From an uncultured Shimia sp. (GTDB taxonomy: Bacteria > Pseudomonadota > Alphaproteobacteria > Rhodobacterales > Rhodobacteraceae), in contig CALCOY010000024.1 of the NCBI GenBank assembly GCA_937897325.1, forward strand, positions 62,001 to 126,000: a stretch of 64,000 nt of DNA, read 5' to 3'. Position 1 is the stretch's first letter; every line of letters begins with the position of its first letter. Both the position numbers and the translations under genes were made by a program. The notes beneath the pieces were generated by a model, which worked only from the letters and a program-made list of their open reading frames with translations, made no database searches and had not been told where the DNA came from. Positions 45,258-55,043 of the stretch are shown piece after piece.

Positions 45258-45338
45258 CTTTCGTCTCCTTGTGGACAAGTTTGCTTGTGTCGGGTGATGT
45301 GTGGTCGACCGTCTTGCGCGGTCGTTTACTTGAACAGG

Positions 45339-47009
45339 TCAGCTGAGGATGCGCGGCAGGCGCAGCCCGTGGTCGCGTGCGCAATCCAGCGCATCCTCAT
45401 AACCGGCATCGGCGTGGCGCCAGACACCGCTGGCGGGATCGTTCCACAAGACGCGCTCCAGCCGTTTGGCGGCTTCGGGGGTGCCGTCTGCGCAGATCAC
45501 GACGCCCGCATGCTGGCTGAACCCCATGCCGACCCCGCCGCCGTGATGGAGGCTGACCCATGTCGCCCCGGACGCCGTATTGACCAGCGCATTCAGCAGC
45601 GGCCAGTCTGACACCGCGTCCGAGCCGTCTTTCATGGCTTCGGTTTCACGGTTGGGCGATGCAACCGAACCGCTGTCGAGATGATCGCGTCCGATCACCA
45701 CTGGGGCTTTCAGTTCGCCGCTGGCGACCATTTCGTTGAAGGCAAGGCCCGCGCGATGCCGGTCTCCGAGTCCGATCCAGCAAATGCGAGCGGGCAGCCC
45801 CTGAAACGAAATCCTTTCGCGCGCCATGTCGAGCCAGTTGTGAAGATGTGCGTTGTCGGGAAAGAGCGCCTTCATCTTGGCATCGGTCTTGTAAATGTCT
45901 TCCGGATCCCCGGACAGAGCCGCCCAACGGAAGGGGCCGATACCCCGGCAAAACAATGGTCTGATGTAGGCTGGCACGAAACCCGGGAAGGCAAAGGCGT
46001 TTTCCAGTCCTTCTTCAAGAGCGACTTGGCGGATGTTGTTGCCGTAGTCGAGCGTCGGCACACCGGCATTCCAGAAATCAACCATCGCAGCGACATGGGT
46101 TTTCATACTGGCTCGCGCGGCCTTTTCGACCGCTTTCGGGTCGCTTTCGCGTTTCACTCGCCATTCGCCCATACTCCAACCCTGGGGCAAATAGCCATTG
46201 GTCGGATCATGTGCGCTGGTCTGGTCTGTGACGATGTCAGGGCGGATGCCGCGCCGATACAGTTCGGGAAAGACATCGGCGGCGTTGCCCAAAAGCCCGA
46301 CGGATTTCGCCTCTCCGGCCTTGGTCCAGCGATTGATCAGTTCCAGCGCCGCGTCCAGCGTATCTACGCGTTCGTCGACGTAGCGCGTGCGCAACCGAAA
46401 ATCGATGCTGTCAGGATTGCACTCGACAGCGAGGCAGCATGCGCCCGCCATCACTGCGGCCAGCGGCTGCGCGCCACCCATCCCGCCAAGCCCGCCGGTC
46501 AGGATCCATCTGCCCGTCAGATCACCGCCATAATGCTGGCGACCTGCTTCCGCGAAGGTTTCATAGGTGCCTTGGACAATCCCCTGTGATCCGATGTAGA
46601 TCCAGGAGCCCGCCGTCATTTGGCCATACATGGCCAGACCTTTCTTATCCAATTCGTTGAAATGATCCCACGTGGCCCAATGCGGGACGAGGTTGGAGTT
46701 GGCGATCAGGACGCGCGGAGCATCTGGATGGGTCTTAATGATGGCGATCGGTTTGCCGGACTGGACAACCAGTGTCTCGTCGGCATCCAGATCCTTCAGG
46801 CTTGCGACGATCGTGTCGAAGTCTTTCCAAGTTCGCGCCGCGCGTCCGATCCCGCCATAGACCACCAGTTCGTGGGGGTTTTCGGCGACGTCCGGGTGGA
46901 GGTTGTTCATCAGCATCCGAAGCGGTGCCTCGGTTAGCCAGCTTTTGGCATTCAGCTCTGGTCCGGTCGGTGGATAGACATCGCGGACATTCTTGCCGGA
47001 ATCGCTCAT
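45339..47009 (-). CDS. hutU: Urocanate hydratase
   Basis: 556 residues, full length for urocanase, which hydrates urocanate to imidazolonepropionate using tightly bound [23 protein letters not shown] near residue 170 is the NAD-binding glycine loop, and [20 protein letters not shown] near residue 380 carries the conserved Cys-region. The ATG at 47009 has GGAGG upstream and overlaps the hutG stop at 47006 (ATGA). It is the fourth gene of the minus-strand hutI-hutH-hutG-hutU unit, followed by the TRAP genes. Confidence 0.97.
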   Translation of the reverse strand: MSDSGKNVRDVYPPTGPELNAKSWLTEAPLRMLMNNLHPDVAENPHELVVYGGIGRAARTWKDFDTIVASLKDLDADETLVVQSGKPIAIIKTHPDAPRVLIANSNLVPHWATWDHFNELDKKGLAMYGQMTAGSWIYIGSQGIVQGTYETFAEAGRQHYGGDLTGRWILTGGLGGMGGAQPLAAVMAGACCLAVECNPDSIDFRLRTRYVDERVDTLDAALELINRWTKAGEAKSVGLLGNAADVFPELYRRGIRPDIVTDQTSAHDPTNGYLPQGWSMGEWRVKRESDPKAVEKAARASMKTHVAAMVDFWNAGVPTLDYGNNIRQVALEEGLENAFAFPGFVPAYIRPLFCRGIGPFRWAALSGDPEDIYKTDAKMKALFPDNAHLHNWLDMARERISFQGLPARICWIGLGDRHRAGLAFNEMVASGELKAPVVIGRDHLDSGSVASPNRETEAMKDGSDAVSDWPLLNALVNTASGATWVSLHHGGGVGMGFSQHAGVVICADGTPEAAKRLERVLWNDPASGVWRHADAGYEDALDCARDHGLRLPRILS

Positions 47010-47788
47010 ATAGGCCTCCAGTCTAAGAGTGTTTGGAGAATGGTTTTGAGATGGACGCGCGTTCTGTCCGCGCGGGCATCCAGGAAGGTCCAAGGGGGCT
47101 GCTCAAGCATGTATGTCGATTGCGCCAGTTCCATCTGGATCGCATGCAAGCCTGCGGACGGGCACCCATAGTTCCGCGTGGTCCAGCCACCCTTGAAGCG
47201 GCCGTTCAGAACAGTCGAAAAGCCTTCTGCTTCGCGACAAACTTCATGCACTTGGCGCTCAAGATCCGGGGCGCAGGTGGTCCCTGAATCTGTGCCGATA
47301 TTGAAGTCGGGCAGCGTGCCGTCAAAGAGGTAAGGGATCACCGAGCGGATCGAATGACAATCGTATAGCATCGCAAAACCATGTATCGCCTTCACCCGCT
47401 GAAGCTCTGCCGCGAGGGCAGCATGGTAGGGGGCGTGATACGTCTCGCGGCGACGCGCCACCTCGTTGGCATCCGGGATCTGTCCGTCCAGATAGATTGG
47501 CAGGCCATCGAAATCGGTCAAAGGACAAAGATCGGTGGTGTTCTGACCAGGATAAAGACTGTCACCGGACGGGTCGCGATTGACGTCTATGACATAGCGG
47601 TGGACCGGAGTTCGGACGCACGTCACCTCAGAGCAAAGCGGCGCGTACAAATGATCAATGTGCCAATCGGTATCAGCCATGGCGCGCCCGGTCTCGTTCA
47701 GGCGCAGAAGACAATCTTCCGGGATACTCGTTCCCGAATGCGGCAAACCCAAAATAAGGGGGCTATCGCCGCGTGTGATTTCGATCAG
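47006..47788 (-). CDS. hutG: N-formylglutamate amidohydrolase
   Basis: 260 residues, last step of the formimidoylglutamate-deiminase route, releasing formate and glutamate. [14 protein letters not shown] and [27 protein letters not shown] are diagnostic. The family N-terminus ([12 protein letters not shown]) is encoded upstream of every ATG, GTG or TTG in this frame: reading back from TTG at 47752, the conserved residues continue to CTG at 47788, followed by an earlier frame of hutH. The best start is therefore CTG at 47788, three bases after the hutH stop at 47791. A sequencing error would be the alternative explanation. It overlaps hutU by ATGA. Confidence 0.85.
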   Translation of the reverse strand: MIEITRGDSPLILGLPHSGTSIPEDCLLRLNETGRAMADTDWHIDHLYAPLCSEVTCVRTPVHRYVIDVNRDPSGDSLYPGQNTTDLCPLTDFDGLPIYLDGQIPDANEVARRRETYHAPYHAALAAELQRVKAIHGFAMLYDCHSIRSVIPYLFDGTLPDFNIGTDSGTTCAPDLERQVHEVCREAEGFSTVLNGRFKGGWTTRNYGCPSAGLHAIQMELAQSTYMLEQPPWTFLDARADRTRVHLKTILQTLLDWRPI

Positions 47789-47790
47789 GC

Positions 47791-49317
47791 CTATAGCGAC
47801 AGCTCCAGATTTGCGGCCGCAGCGAGACTGTCATCAGAAATGCAATCGGCAGCGGCCTTGAGATCATCGGCCAGGTAGCGGTCTTGCTGAAGGCGAGGGA
47901 CAGACTGGCGCAGGCATGACATCACGCTTCGCAGGGGTGCGGAGGTTGACATCGGGGCGCGTTGTTCGATGCCTTGCGCGGCACACATCGCTTCGACCCC
48001 GAGAATGACGTTCAGGTTGGCGGTCATCCGGGACAGTCGCCTGGCGCCGTGGGCAGCCATGCTGACGTGGTCTTCCTGATTGGCCGATGTGGGTGTGCTG
48101 TCGGTCGAGCACGGGTTTGCCAGATGTTTGTTTTCGCTCATCAAGGCGGCGGTTGTGACCTCGGCAATCATGAGGCCAGAGTTCAGCCCGGGTTCAGGTG
48201 TCAGAAAAGGGGGGAGGTCGAAAGACAGGGTGGGATCAACCATCAGCGCAACGCGGCGTTGCGCGATTGCGCCGATCTCGGCGATCGCCATGGCGATCTG
48301 GTCTGCGCAAAAGGCGACGGGTTCCGCGTGAAAGTTGCCGCCTGACAGGATGTCGCCAGTTTCAACAATGACCAGTGGATTGTCTGTTACGGCATTGGCT
48401 TCGATTTCCAGCGTGTGGCCCGCAAAACGCAGCAGATCAATCGCCGCGCCGGTCACCTGCGGTTGGCAGCGGATGCAATAGGGATCCTGAACGCGTGTGT
48501 CACCATCCCTGTGGCTCTCGCGGATTTCGCTGCCGCGCAAAAGCTGAGCCATAGCTGTCGCCACGTCTATCTGGCCTTGATGTCCGCGCAGGTTGTGGAT
48601 GGCCGGATTGAGCGGTGCGGTCGAGCCCATGATCGCATCGGTCGCCAATGCGGATGTGATGACCGCCCCCCGCACGGCCCTCCAGGCACTGAACAGACCC
48701 TGGAGCGCGCAGGCGGTCGAAAACTGTGTGCCGTTGATCAGCGCGAGCCCTTCCTTGGGCCCCAGTACCACCGGTGTCAGACCCGCGGCCGTCAAGGCCC
48801 CGGCCCCCGACATCTTTTGGCCTTCGAAGGTTGCCTCGCCCTCGCCGATCATCACGGCGGCCATATGGGCCAGGGGCGCCAGATCGCCCGATGCTCCAAC
48901 CGAGCCTTGGACCGGGATCATCGGCAGGACATCACGCGCCAACATGGCTTCGATCAAGGCACAGATCTCCCAACGCACACCGGAGGCGCCGCGCCCGAGA
49001 GACAATAGCTTTAACGCCATCATGAGGCGCACGGTCGCGGGCTCCAAGGGGCTGCCCACGCCACAGCAATGCGACAGAATTAGGTTGCGTTGCAGGGTCG
49101 CGGTGTCTTCAGGCGCGATCCGGACTGAAGCCAGCTTTCCAAAGCCCGTATTGACGCCATAGACCGGCTCATCACCCTTGGCGGCCGCCGCAATGAGGCT
49201 GGCAGAAGCATCAACGGCCTTTCGTGCAGCTGCGTCGAGCGTTATTAGCTGGTCCGACCGCCAAATTGCTTCCAGTTGCACAAGTTCTGTCGCGCCGGGC
49301 ATCAATTTTAGGCTCAT
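47791..49317 (-). CDS. hutH: Histidine ammonia-lyase
   Basis: 508 residues. Converts histidine to urocanate and ammonia. The self-forming MIO cofactor tripeptide Ala142-Ser143-Gly144 lies in [15 protein letters not shown], at the family's standard numbering. [12 protein letters not shown] near residue 57 contains the catalytic Tyr/Asn region, and [16 protein letters not shown] near residue 414 is conserved. The ATG at 49317 overlaps the hutI stop (ATGA). Confidence 0.97.
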   Translation of the reverse strand: MSLKLMPGATELVQLEAIWRSDQLITLDAAARKAVDASASLIAAAAKGDEPVYGVNTGFGKLASVRIAPEDTATLQRNLILSHCCGVGSPLEPATVRLMMALKLLSLGRGASGVRWEICALIEAMLARDVLPMIPVQGSVGASGDLAPLAHMAAVMIGEGEATFEGQKMSGAGALTAAGLTPVVLGPKEGLALINGTQFSTACALQGLFSAWRAVRGAVITSALATDAIMGSTAPLNPAIHNLRGHQGQIDVATAMAQLLRGSEIRESHRDGDTRVQDPYCIRCQPQVTGAAIDLLRFAGHTLEIEANAVTDNPLVIVETGDILSGGNFHAEPVAFCADQIAMAIAEIGAIAQRRVALMVDPTLSFDLPPFLTPEPGLNSGLMIAEVTTAALMSENKHLANPCSTDSTPTSANQEDHVSMAAHGARRLSRMTANLNVILGVEAMCAAQGIEQRAPMSTSAPLRSVMSCLRQSVPRLQQDRYLADDLKAAADCISDDSLAAAANLELSL

Positions 49318-50516
49318 TCATGCCCCCCGAAGATGCGGCGATGCAACGGGTTGATCCCTATACCATAAGACAGCTGTGCCGGGTCGGTCACATCCCATAT
49401 TGCCAGATCAGCTCGCATGCCGGGGGCGATCACACCGCAATCTGTAAGTGCCAGAGCCCGTGCAGCATGGCACGTGGTGCCGGCCAATGCTTCAGCAGGC
49501 GTCATGCGGAACAAGGTACAAGCCATGTTCATCGCCAATAGCAATGAGCCCAAGGGCGATGACCCTGGATTCCAGTCGGTGGCCACGGCCATCGAAACAC
49601 CGTGATCCCGGAAGGCCTGGATCGGCGGCGTCTGCTTTTCGTGAAGCGTGTAGAATGCGCCTGGGAGCAGAACCGCGACCGTTCCAGAAGCGGCGAGCGC
49701 GGCCGCATCTGCATGGGTCGCGTATTCGACGTGGTCGGCGGATAAGGCACCGTATTGAGCGGCCAGGGCCGTGCCGCCCGCATGGCTTAGCTGCTCGGCG
49801 TGCAGTTTGACCGGGAGCCCAAGGGCTTGCGCCATATCAAAGACCCGACCGATCTGTGCGGTGTTGAACGCGATCCTCTCGCAAAATCCATCGACCGCGT
49901 CGACGAGGTTTTCTGCATGCGCGGCCTCAAGAGCGGGTAGGCAGACATGGTTGATGTAGTCGTCTGCATCTGACCCCTCAGGGACAGCATGCGCCCCCAG
50001 ATAGCTTGTCACCACCCGGATCGGGCGGCGCTGCTCGACGGCTCGCGCGACCCGCAGCATTTTCAGCTCAGTTTCGACATCAAGGCCGTAGCCTGATTTG
50101 ACCTCGACTGCCGCAACACCTTGCGAGATCAAAACATCAGCACGCGCCAGTGCAGCTGCCAACAGATCAGCTTCGCTGGCCGCGCGTGTTTCTTCTACCG
50201 TTGAAGCGATGCCGCCACCGGCGCGCGCAATTTCTTCGTATCGCGCCCCGTTGAGTCGCATCTCAAACTCCCGGGCACGGTTTCCGCCGTGGATGATGTG
50301 CGTGTGGCAATCGATAAGTGCGGGTGTGATCAGTCGGCCCGTGTCATCATGCCTTTCCAGACCAGAATATGCTGCCGGCAGATCCGTCGCCGGACCGACC
50401 CAACGGACTTTGTCGTCTTCAACGGCCAGCGCCGCATCTTCGATAAGACCGTAGCCTTCAGCGCCCTCTGCCATGGTGGCGACGGTTGCTCCGGAAGTGA
50501 TGTAGCTCTGCGCCAT
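49314..50516 (-). CDS. hutI: Imidazolonepropionase
   Basis: 400 residues of the amidohydrolase superfamily; opens imidazolonepropionate to formimidoylglutamate. [20 protein letters not shown] near residue 70 has the HxH metal motif, [13 protein letters not shown] near residue 140, [12 protein letters not shown] near residue 240 and [13 protein letters not shown] near residue 315 with the final Asp. The ATG at 50516 follows CAAGG; a TTG two codons upstream is possible. It is the first gene of the minus-strand hut unit, divergent from hutF across the operator. Confidence 0.96.
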   Translation of the reverse strand: MAQSYITSGATVATMAEGAEGYGLIEDAALAVEDDKVRWVGPATDLPAAYSGLERHDDTGRLITPALIDCHTHIIHGGNRAREFEMRLNGARYEEIARAGGGIASTVEETRAASEADLLAAALARADVLISQGVAAVEVKSGYGLDVETELKMLRVARAVEQRRPIRVVTSYLGAHAVPEGSDADDYINHVCLPALEAAHAENLVDAVDGFCERIAFNTAQIGRVFDMAQALGLPVKLHAEQLSHAGGTALAAQYGALSADHVEYATHADAAALAASGTVAVLLPGAFYTLHEKQTPPIQAFRDHGVSMAVATDWNPGSSPLGSLLLAMNMACTLFRMTPAEALAGTTCHAARALALTDCGVIAPGMRADLAIWDVTDPAQLSYGIGINPLHRRIFGGHE

Positions 50517-50547
50517 CGGCAACCTTGAAAATAGATCCTGCCTAAAG

Positions 50548-50569
50548 TTATTATGTCACTACATAATAA
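50548..50569. promoter_or_regulatory. Likely HutC operator between divergent hutI and hutF
   Basis: Perfect inverted repeat: arms TTATTATGT (50548-50556) and ACATAATAA (50561-50569) around CACT. It is centred in the 72-base gap between the hutI (50516) and hutF (50589) starts. HutC is encoded downstream of hutF, and GntR/HutC regulators bind such palindromes, so repression relieved by urocanate is the likely control. Confidence 0.8.
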
Positions 50570-50588
50570 TGTCAACGGAGGGCGTGAC

Positions 50589-51956
50589 ATGCAGATTGTT
50601 CATGCCAAACGTGCTTTGACGGCAGACGGATGGCAAAGCGATCTGGAGATCAGGATCAACACAGCTGGCCTGATCGATTTCGTTGGCCCGTTTTCCCGAC
50701 CGCCCAGCCACCTGACCGCTTTGTTGTTGCCCGCGCCGGTGAACTTGCACAGCCATACCTTTCAACGTGCCATGGCCGGCCTGACCGAGGCGCGCGGGCC
50801 CGACCCACAGGACAGTTTCTGGAGTTGGCGGCGGCTCATGTACAGGTTCCTGGATCAACTCACGCCAGATCATGTGGAGGCGATTGCGGCACAGGTCTTC
50901 ATGGAGATGCTCGAGGCTGGCTATGGCGCGGTTGCGGAGTTTCATTACTTGCATCACGCAAAAGGGGGCACGCCCTACGACAATGTGGCTGAGATGTCGG
51001 AAAGGATCGTCGCCGCAGCCATCGAGACCGGCATTGGCCTGACGCTGTTGCCGGTGCTCTACCAGTTTGGCGGGTGCGATAAGCGGCCTCTGTCGGGCGG
51101 GCAACGGCGGTTTGGCAACGATGTTGAGCGTTTCCGGCAGTTGCACGATGTGGCGACGGCATATGTGGCGCACTCCCCGGAGGATTTCACAATCGGCGTC
51201 GCCCCGCATTCTTTGCGCGCGGTCGATCCCGATGGCTTTCACGCAATCCTGGAAAATGCGGTTTCTGGTCCGATCCACATGCATCTTGCAGAACAGATGG
51301 CCGAGGTGGACGAGGTCCTGGCACATCGTGAGGCGCGCCCCTCGGAATGGCTGCTGGCCAATCAGGAGATCGATGCGCGATGGTGTCTGATCCATTGCAC
51401 GCAGATGACCCAAGCCGAAACCGCCGCACTTGCTCACTCGGACGCCATCGTCGGCCTCTGTCCGATCACCGAGTCCAGCCTTGGCGACGGAATATTCAAC
51501 GGCACCGACTTTGTGCGCGCGGGAGGTAAGCTTGGTTTTGGATCCGATTCCAATATTCACATTTCGCTTTTTGACGAAATGAAGACATTTGAGTATTCGC
51601 AGCGCTTGCGCGATCGCTCTCGCGCGGCCTTGGCAAGCCTGGACAAGTCAACGGGTCGCGCCTTGTTTGACGCTGCTGCCATGGGCGGGGCGCAGGCGGG
51701 CGGGCGCAAAAGTGGACGTATCGAAGTAGGCGCCCACGCTGACTTGATCGGGCTTGATGATGACAACGAGTGGTTGTCCAATCGGCTGGGTGACCTGCTG
51801 CTTGACAGCTTGATCTTCGGTGGTGGCGGCAAAAGCTGCATTCGCGACGTCTGGAGTGCCGGGCGGCATGTCGTAAAGGAAGGTCGTCATCTTCAGCGTG
51901 ACGCGATAGTCAAGCGTTTCAAAGACACGATGTACGTATTGGAGACGGGTATTTGA
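50589..51956 (+). CDS. hutF: Formimidoylglutamate deiminase
   Basis: 455 residues of the amidohydrolase superfamily, converting formimidoylglutamate to formylglutamate and ammonia, the route that needs hutG. NLHSHTFQRAMAGLTEARG near residue 55 is the N-terminal metal motif, VAPHSLRAVDPDGFH near residue 205, IHMHLAEQMAEVDE near residue 230, and LGFGSDSNIHISLFDEM near residue 315 carries the final Asp. The ATG at 50589 has GGAGGG upstream; an in-frame ATG at 50553 lies inside the operator and is unlikely. It overlaps hutC (TTGA). Confidence 0.95.
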   Translation: MQIVHAKRALTADGWQSDLEIRINTAGLIDFVGPFSRPPSHLTALLLPAPVNLHSHTFQRAMAGLTEARGPDPQDSFWSWRRLMYRFLDQLTPDHVEAIAAQVFMEMLEAGYGAVAEFHYLHHAKGGTPYDNVAEMSERIVAAAIETGIGLTLLPVLYQFGGCDKRPLSGGQRRFGNDVERFRQLHDVATAYVAHSPEDFTIGVAPHSLRAVDPDGFHAILENAVSGPIHMHLAEQMAEVDEVLAHREARPSEWLLANQEIDARWCLIHCTQMTQAETAALAHSDAIVGLCPITESSLGDGIFNGTDFVRAGGKLGFGSDSNIHISLFDEMKTFEYSQRLRDRSRAALASLDKSTGRALFDAAAMGGAQAGGRKSGRIEVGAHADLIGLDDDNEWLSNRLGDLLLDSLIFGGGGKSCIRDVWSAGRHVVKEGRHLQRDAIVKRFKDTMYVLETGI

Positions 51957-52654
51957 CAGTCGAGACACGCCTTGCCTGGACGGACGTTCGTGATGAAATC
52001 CGCAGTCGGATCCTGAACCGGATCTACGCGCCGGGCGACAAACTTCCAAGGGACGAGGACATTGCCCAGGAACTCGGATGTGCCCGCACGACGGTACATC
52101 GCGCCATGCAGGACCTTTCATTTGCCGGGCTGGTCGAGCGCAAGCGAAAGGGAGGCACGCATGTCAGGGCCGATCCCGTCACACGCACCACTTTCGACAT
52201 TCCGATTACCCGGCGAGAGGTCGAGCAGCGCGGATGCAAGTATGGCTACCAAATGATCAGTCGCGACGTTGAGCAGACGCCGATCTCTGTCATGGCCCGC
52301 TTCGGGATCCAGCTGGCGGTTGATATGCTGCACGTCAAGGCTCTGCATTTGGCAGACAACCGCCCGTACATCCTGGAAGACCGCTGGATAGATACCAGAT
52401 CGTCGCCTGAGGTACTGGATGTCGACCTAACGCGTGAAAGCGCCAATGAATGGCTGGTCCGTCACAAGCCCTACAGCCGGTTGGATGTCAGTTTCTACGC
52501 CGTGAATGCCGAGGGCGACATTGCCCGGCATCTTGCGGCGCCGACCGGCACCGCTCTTCTGGTGATCGAACGTACGACATGGATCGGTGAAGCGCCGATC
52601 ACAACGGTTCAGGCCACGGCCATGCCGGGTTATCAGTTAAGCGCACACAACTGA
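51953..52654 (+). CDS. hutC: Histidine utilization repressor, GntR family
   Basis: 233 residues. The N-terminal winged helix (IRSRILNRIYAPGDKLPRDE, LGCARTTVHRAMQDLSFAGL) is GntR type, and the C-terminal UTRA/HutC effector domain spans about 85-230 (PYILEDRWIDTRSSPEV). It starts at TTG (51953) in a TTGA overlap with hutF, so repressor and hutF are co-made. Expected to bind the palindrome at 50548-50569 with urocanate as inducer. Confidence 0.93.
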   Translation: MTVETRLAWTDVRDEIRSRILNRIYAPGDKLPRDEDIAQELGCARTTVHRAMQDLSFAGLVERKRKGGTHVRADPVTRTTFDIPITRREVEQRGCKYGYQMISRDVEQTPISVMARFGIQLAVDMLHVKALHLADNRPYILEDRWIDTRSSPEVLDVDLTRESANEWLVRHKPYSRLDVSFYAVNAEGDIARHLAAPTGTALLVIERTTWIGEAPITTVQATAMPGYQLSAHN

Positions 52655-52894
52655 CAAGCACTTCTATGGCTTTGCCAGGCGATCATAGCAGCTTGCCTGC
52701 CCGAGGCTCCACATGTCCTACAACGCAGCTACCAAATACTAATTGATTATTTCGCGTCGCCCAGACTCTGTGGTTCACAGCGGTCAAGCATCTGCCTCGG
52801 ATGCGGCACTTCCATCGGGCTTATTGTGCCCTGGGACGCCACTATCACCCAACTTCTATTCCGCTGCTCTTTGAATGCCAAACAGCGTCGCACT

Positions 52895-54208
52895 CTAACG
52901 ACGGGCGCCAGAATTCGGAGACTTCGCCTTGCCTTGCAGGTTAAGGGCCGCGTCGTGCCCGCTCATGAAGGCCTGATTGCTCCAAAGGTATGCCCATTCT
53001 CCGAAGCGGCCTGCCAAATGGATCCCTTTTTCCATTAACCACTCGCGAACGGTATCGCGGCGCTCTTCCATGCCCAAATCGAAGATGACGTTGCCATGAG
53101 GGACGTGTTTGTGATGTAGCAGGCAGATATCTTCGGGGTCGCAAAGTCCCATCCGCGACAACGCTTTTACGGTATTCTCCTTGAGATAATCCGGATCCCG
53201 ATTGGCTGGTTCGTCATTGGGATGAGAGTATATTTCGAATTGCATAGAGCTTTTGCCAGCCGGCGCGTTGCATGGGCTTTTAATGCTGGGAGAATAGGCG
53301 CGTGCGGCTTCGATATCTTCGTCGTATATATAAAACCAAAGGTACGGAGAAACGTCCGGCCTGCTAAATCCTACGGAAATCAGATCTATGTGTGTCGCCA
53401 TAAGCGTTTTGACCGCAGTTGTGATCGTAGCGGGTACATCTGCAATTATCCCCACAAGGTCGGGCAGGGGGATTGTGGCCAATAGCTGCCGGAACTTGAT
53501 GACCTGCCCATTGGCGAAGGTTATCTTGCGGGCATCCATGTCGATGGCTGTGGCCCGATGATCGCATCTTAGATCACATCCCTGCAGCAGCGGTTTGATG
53601 AATTCGAAGTAGCCGCCTTGGGCGGGGTAGCGCATCTCCTTCACATAATAGGTATTGGTGTCATCGTTCTGAAAGGCCCCCCGCAGCACTTCCTCAAGCT
53701 GAGGGCGTCGCATCCTGTTCCCGATCCAGTCGATGCCGAGCTTATCGGCCTCGCACCGCCAATACTTGCGCGTGTAGCGCATCGGCCAACGCTCGGCGAT
53801 GGGTTGGCCGTACTGATACAGCAGCCAATCGCCATAGTTCTCCACTTCGCGATCCTCGCGAGACACAAGGCCTGAAATCATACTGACCCGTTCGTCGGTG
53901 GATAGCGGGTGCATATTGTTTTGGATCGGGTGTCTCAGCCAATGACCCTCGTCCCAGCACATCGGCTCTGGCTTGTGCGTGATGTATTCCGTTTGATCAA
54001 AAACAGCCCGCACCTCAGGTTCGGTCGCGAAAGACAGGTGCACGGCGTGGTCGAAGCGAAACCCGTCGACTTCAAAGTTTGCAAGAAGTCCGCCAGGCGC
54101 TGCCTCGGCCTCAAAAACCGTCGCCTGCAAACCTGCATCCCGGGCCGTCTTGGCAGCACTCAGCCCGGCGACGCCACCCCCTAAAATCGCGACTTCAACG
54201 TTTTCCAT
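52895..54208 (-). CDS. FAD-dependent oxidoreductase, UGM-like/protoporphyrinogen oxidase-like
   Basis: 437 residues. N-terminal VEVAILGGGVAGLSAAKTAR is the dinucleotide-binding GxGxxG motif; VFEAEAAPGGLLANFEVDGF and RFDHAVHLSFATEPEVRAVF follow the UGM-like pattern. The C-terminus (GEWAYLWSNQAFMSGHDAAL) is the FAD-contact region. It differs from the 14203 gene in detail, so the two are distant relatives. It is the last gene of a minus-strand sugar-nucleotide unit; its ATG at 54208 lies immediately after the upstream stop (54210). It probably modifies a nucleotide or lipid-linked sugar. Confidence 0.78.
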   Translation of the reverse strand: MENVEVAILGGGVAGLSAAKTARDAGLQATVFEAEAAPGGLLANFEVDGFRFDHAVHLSFATEPEVRAVFDQTEYITHKPEPMCWDEGHWLRHPIQNNMHPLSTDERVSMISGLVSREDREVENYGDWLLYQYGQPIAERWPMRYTRKYWRCEADKLGIDWIGNRMRRPQLEEVLRGAFQNDDTNTYYVKEMRYPAQGGYFEFIKPLLQGCDLRCDHRATAIDMDARKITFANGQVIKFRQLLATIPLPDLVGIIADVPATITTAVKTLMATHIDLISVGFSRPDVSPYLWFYIYDEDIEAARAYSPSIKSPCNAPAGKSSMQFEIYSHPNDEPANRDPDYLKENTVKALSRMGLCDPEDICLLHHKHVPHGNVIFDLGMEERRDTVREWLMEKGIHLAGRFGEWAYLWSNQAFMSGHDAALNLQGKAKSPNSGARR

Positions 54209-54209
54209 A

Positions 54210-55043
54210 TCAGATGTTCCGTTCCGCAATATTGCGACGCAATGCGGCATCCCACTCCGACATTACCAAGTTGTTGCAAAAATGCAGTTTCATGTTCACA
54301 GCGGCCTCATTTGGTGACACGGCTGCCCGGCGCTTGAAATGTCCTTCAGGGGCGGGCACCACCTCTGTGTCCAGATTAAGGCTCTGGACGATCTCCCGCA
54401 CATAGTCGATGCGCCGCGCAGCGCCACGCGCCACACAATTGTACGTGCCTGACACGTCTTGCGCGAGCAAATGCATGGTCTGCAGCACAACCTCATCAAC
54501 GCATGTCGGATTGCCTGTTTGTGATGGATCGCTGTAGATCTGGTCGGTGGACCGTGCTTGCGCGGCGATCATTTCGACAAAATCCCTGCGACCTTCAGGG
54601 GGCTGGCCATATAGCCAGCCGATCCTCAGGAGCAGAGGCGCCGGGTGCGCATGCCTGACTTCCAACTCGCCCGCCAGCTTGCTTTTGTGGTGTTGCGTCG
54701 TTGGCACCGGTTCGGCGTAATCATTCCAAGGATCTGACTGACCTGTGCCGTAGCATCCGGTTGAAGAAAAATGAACGAACCGCTGATGATTGCGCGCGGC
54801 AGCGGCAGCGAGACATCCGGGCAGAAATGCGTTTGCATAAAAGGATTGCTCGATCTCATCTTCTGCAGCCTCAACCTGAGTGTGAGCTATGCAGTTGATA
54901 ACGATGTCATCGTCTGTGGGCAGCTTAGTGGCTGCTCCGTCCAGATCCTGGCGCGACACGGCTGTGGCTTTGCTGCCAAGCGCGCGCATGAAGGCGTGCC
55001 CCAGCAGACCGCTTGATCCAAGCACGAGGACACGGCTGGTCAT
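54210..55043 (-). CDS. NAD-dependent sugar reductase, RmlD-like SDR
   Basis: 277 residues of the extended SDR fold. The N-terminal GxxGxxG variant is VLGSSGLLGHAFMRAL, and the NCIAHTQVEAAEDE strand and HHKSKLAGELEV (YxxxK region with the Tyr replaced, reading HHKSK) resemble RmlD. It probably reduces a 4-keto-6-deoxy sugar from the CDP pathway encoded upstream. The apparent absence of the catalytic Tyr two or three residues before the Lys deserves note; alignment would settle it. The ATG at 55043 overlaps the cupin gene stop. Confidence 0.75.
   Translation of the reverse strand: MTSRVLVLGSSGLLGHAFMRALGSKATAVSRQDLDGAATKLPTDDDIVINCIAHTQVEAAEDEIEQSFYANAFLPGCLAAAAARNHQRFVHFSSTGCYGTGQSDPWNDYAEPVPTTQHHKSKLAGELEVRHAHPAPLLLRIGWLYGQPPEGRRDFVEMIAAQARSTDQIYSDPSQTGNPTCVDEVVLQTMHLLAQDVSGTYNCVARGAARRIDYVREIVQSLNLDTEVVPAPEGHFKRRAAVSPNEAAVNMKLHFCNNLVMSEWDAALRRNIAERNI

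Noticed and set aside
52655-52894. Possible gene or IS remnant between hutC and the flavoprotein
   Set aside because: No frame with homology, no inverted repeats noticed; treated as plain intergenic sequence.
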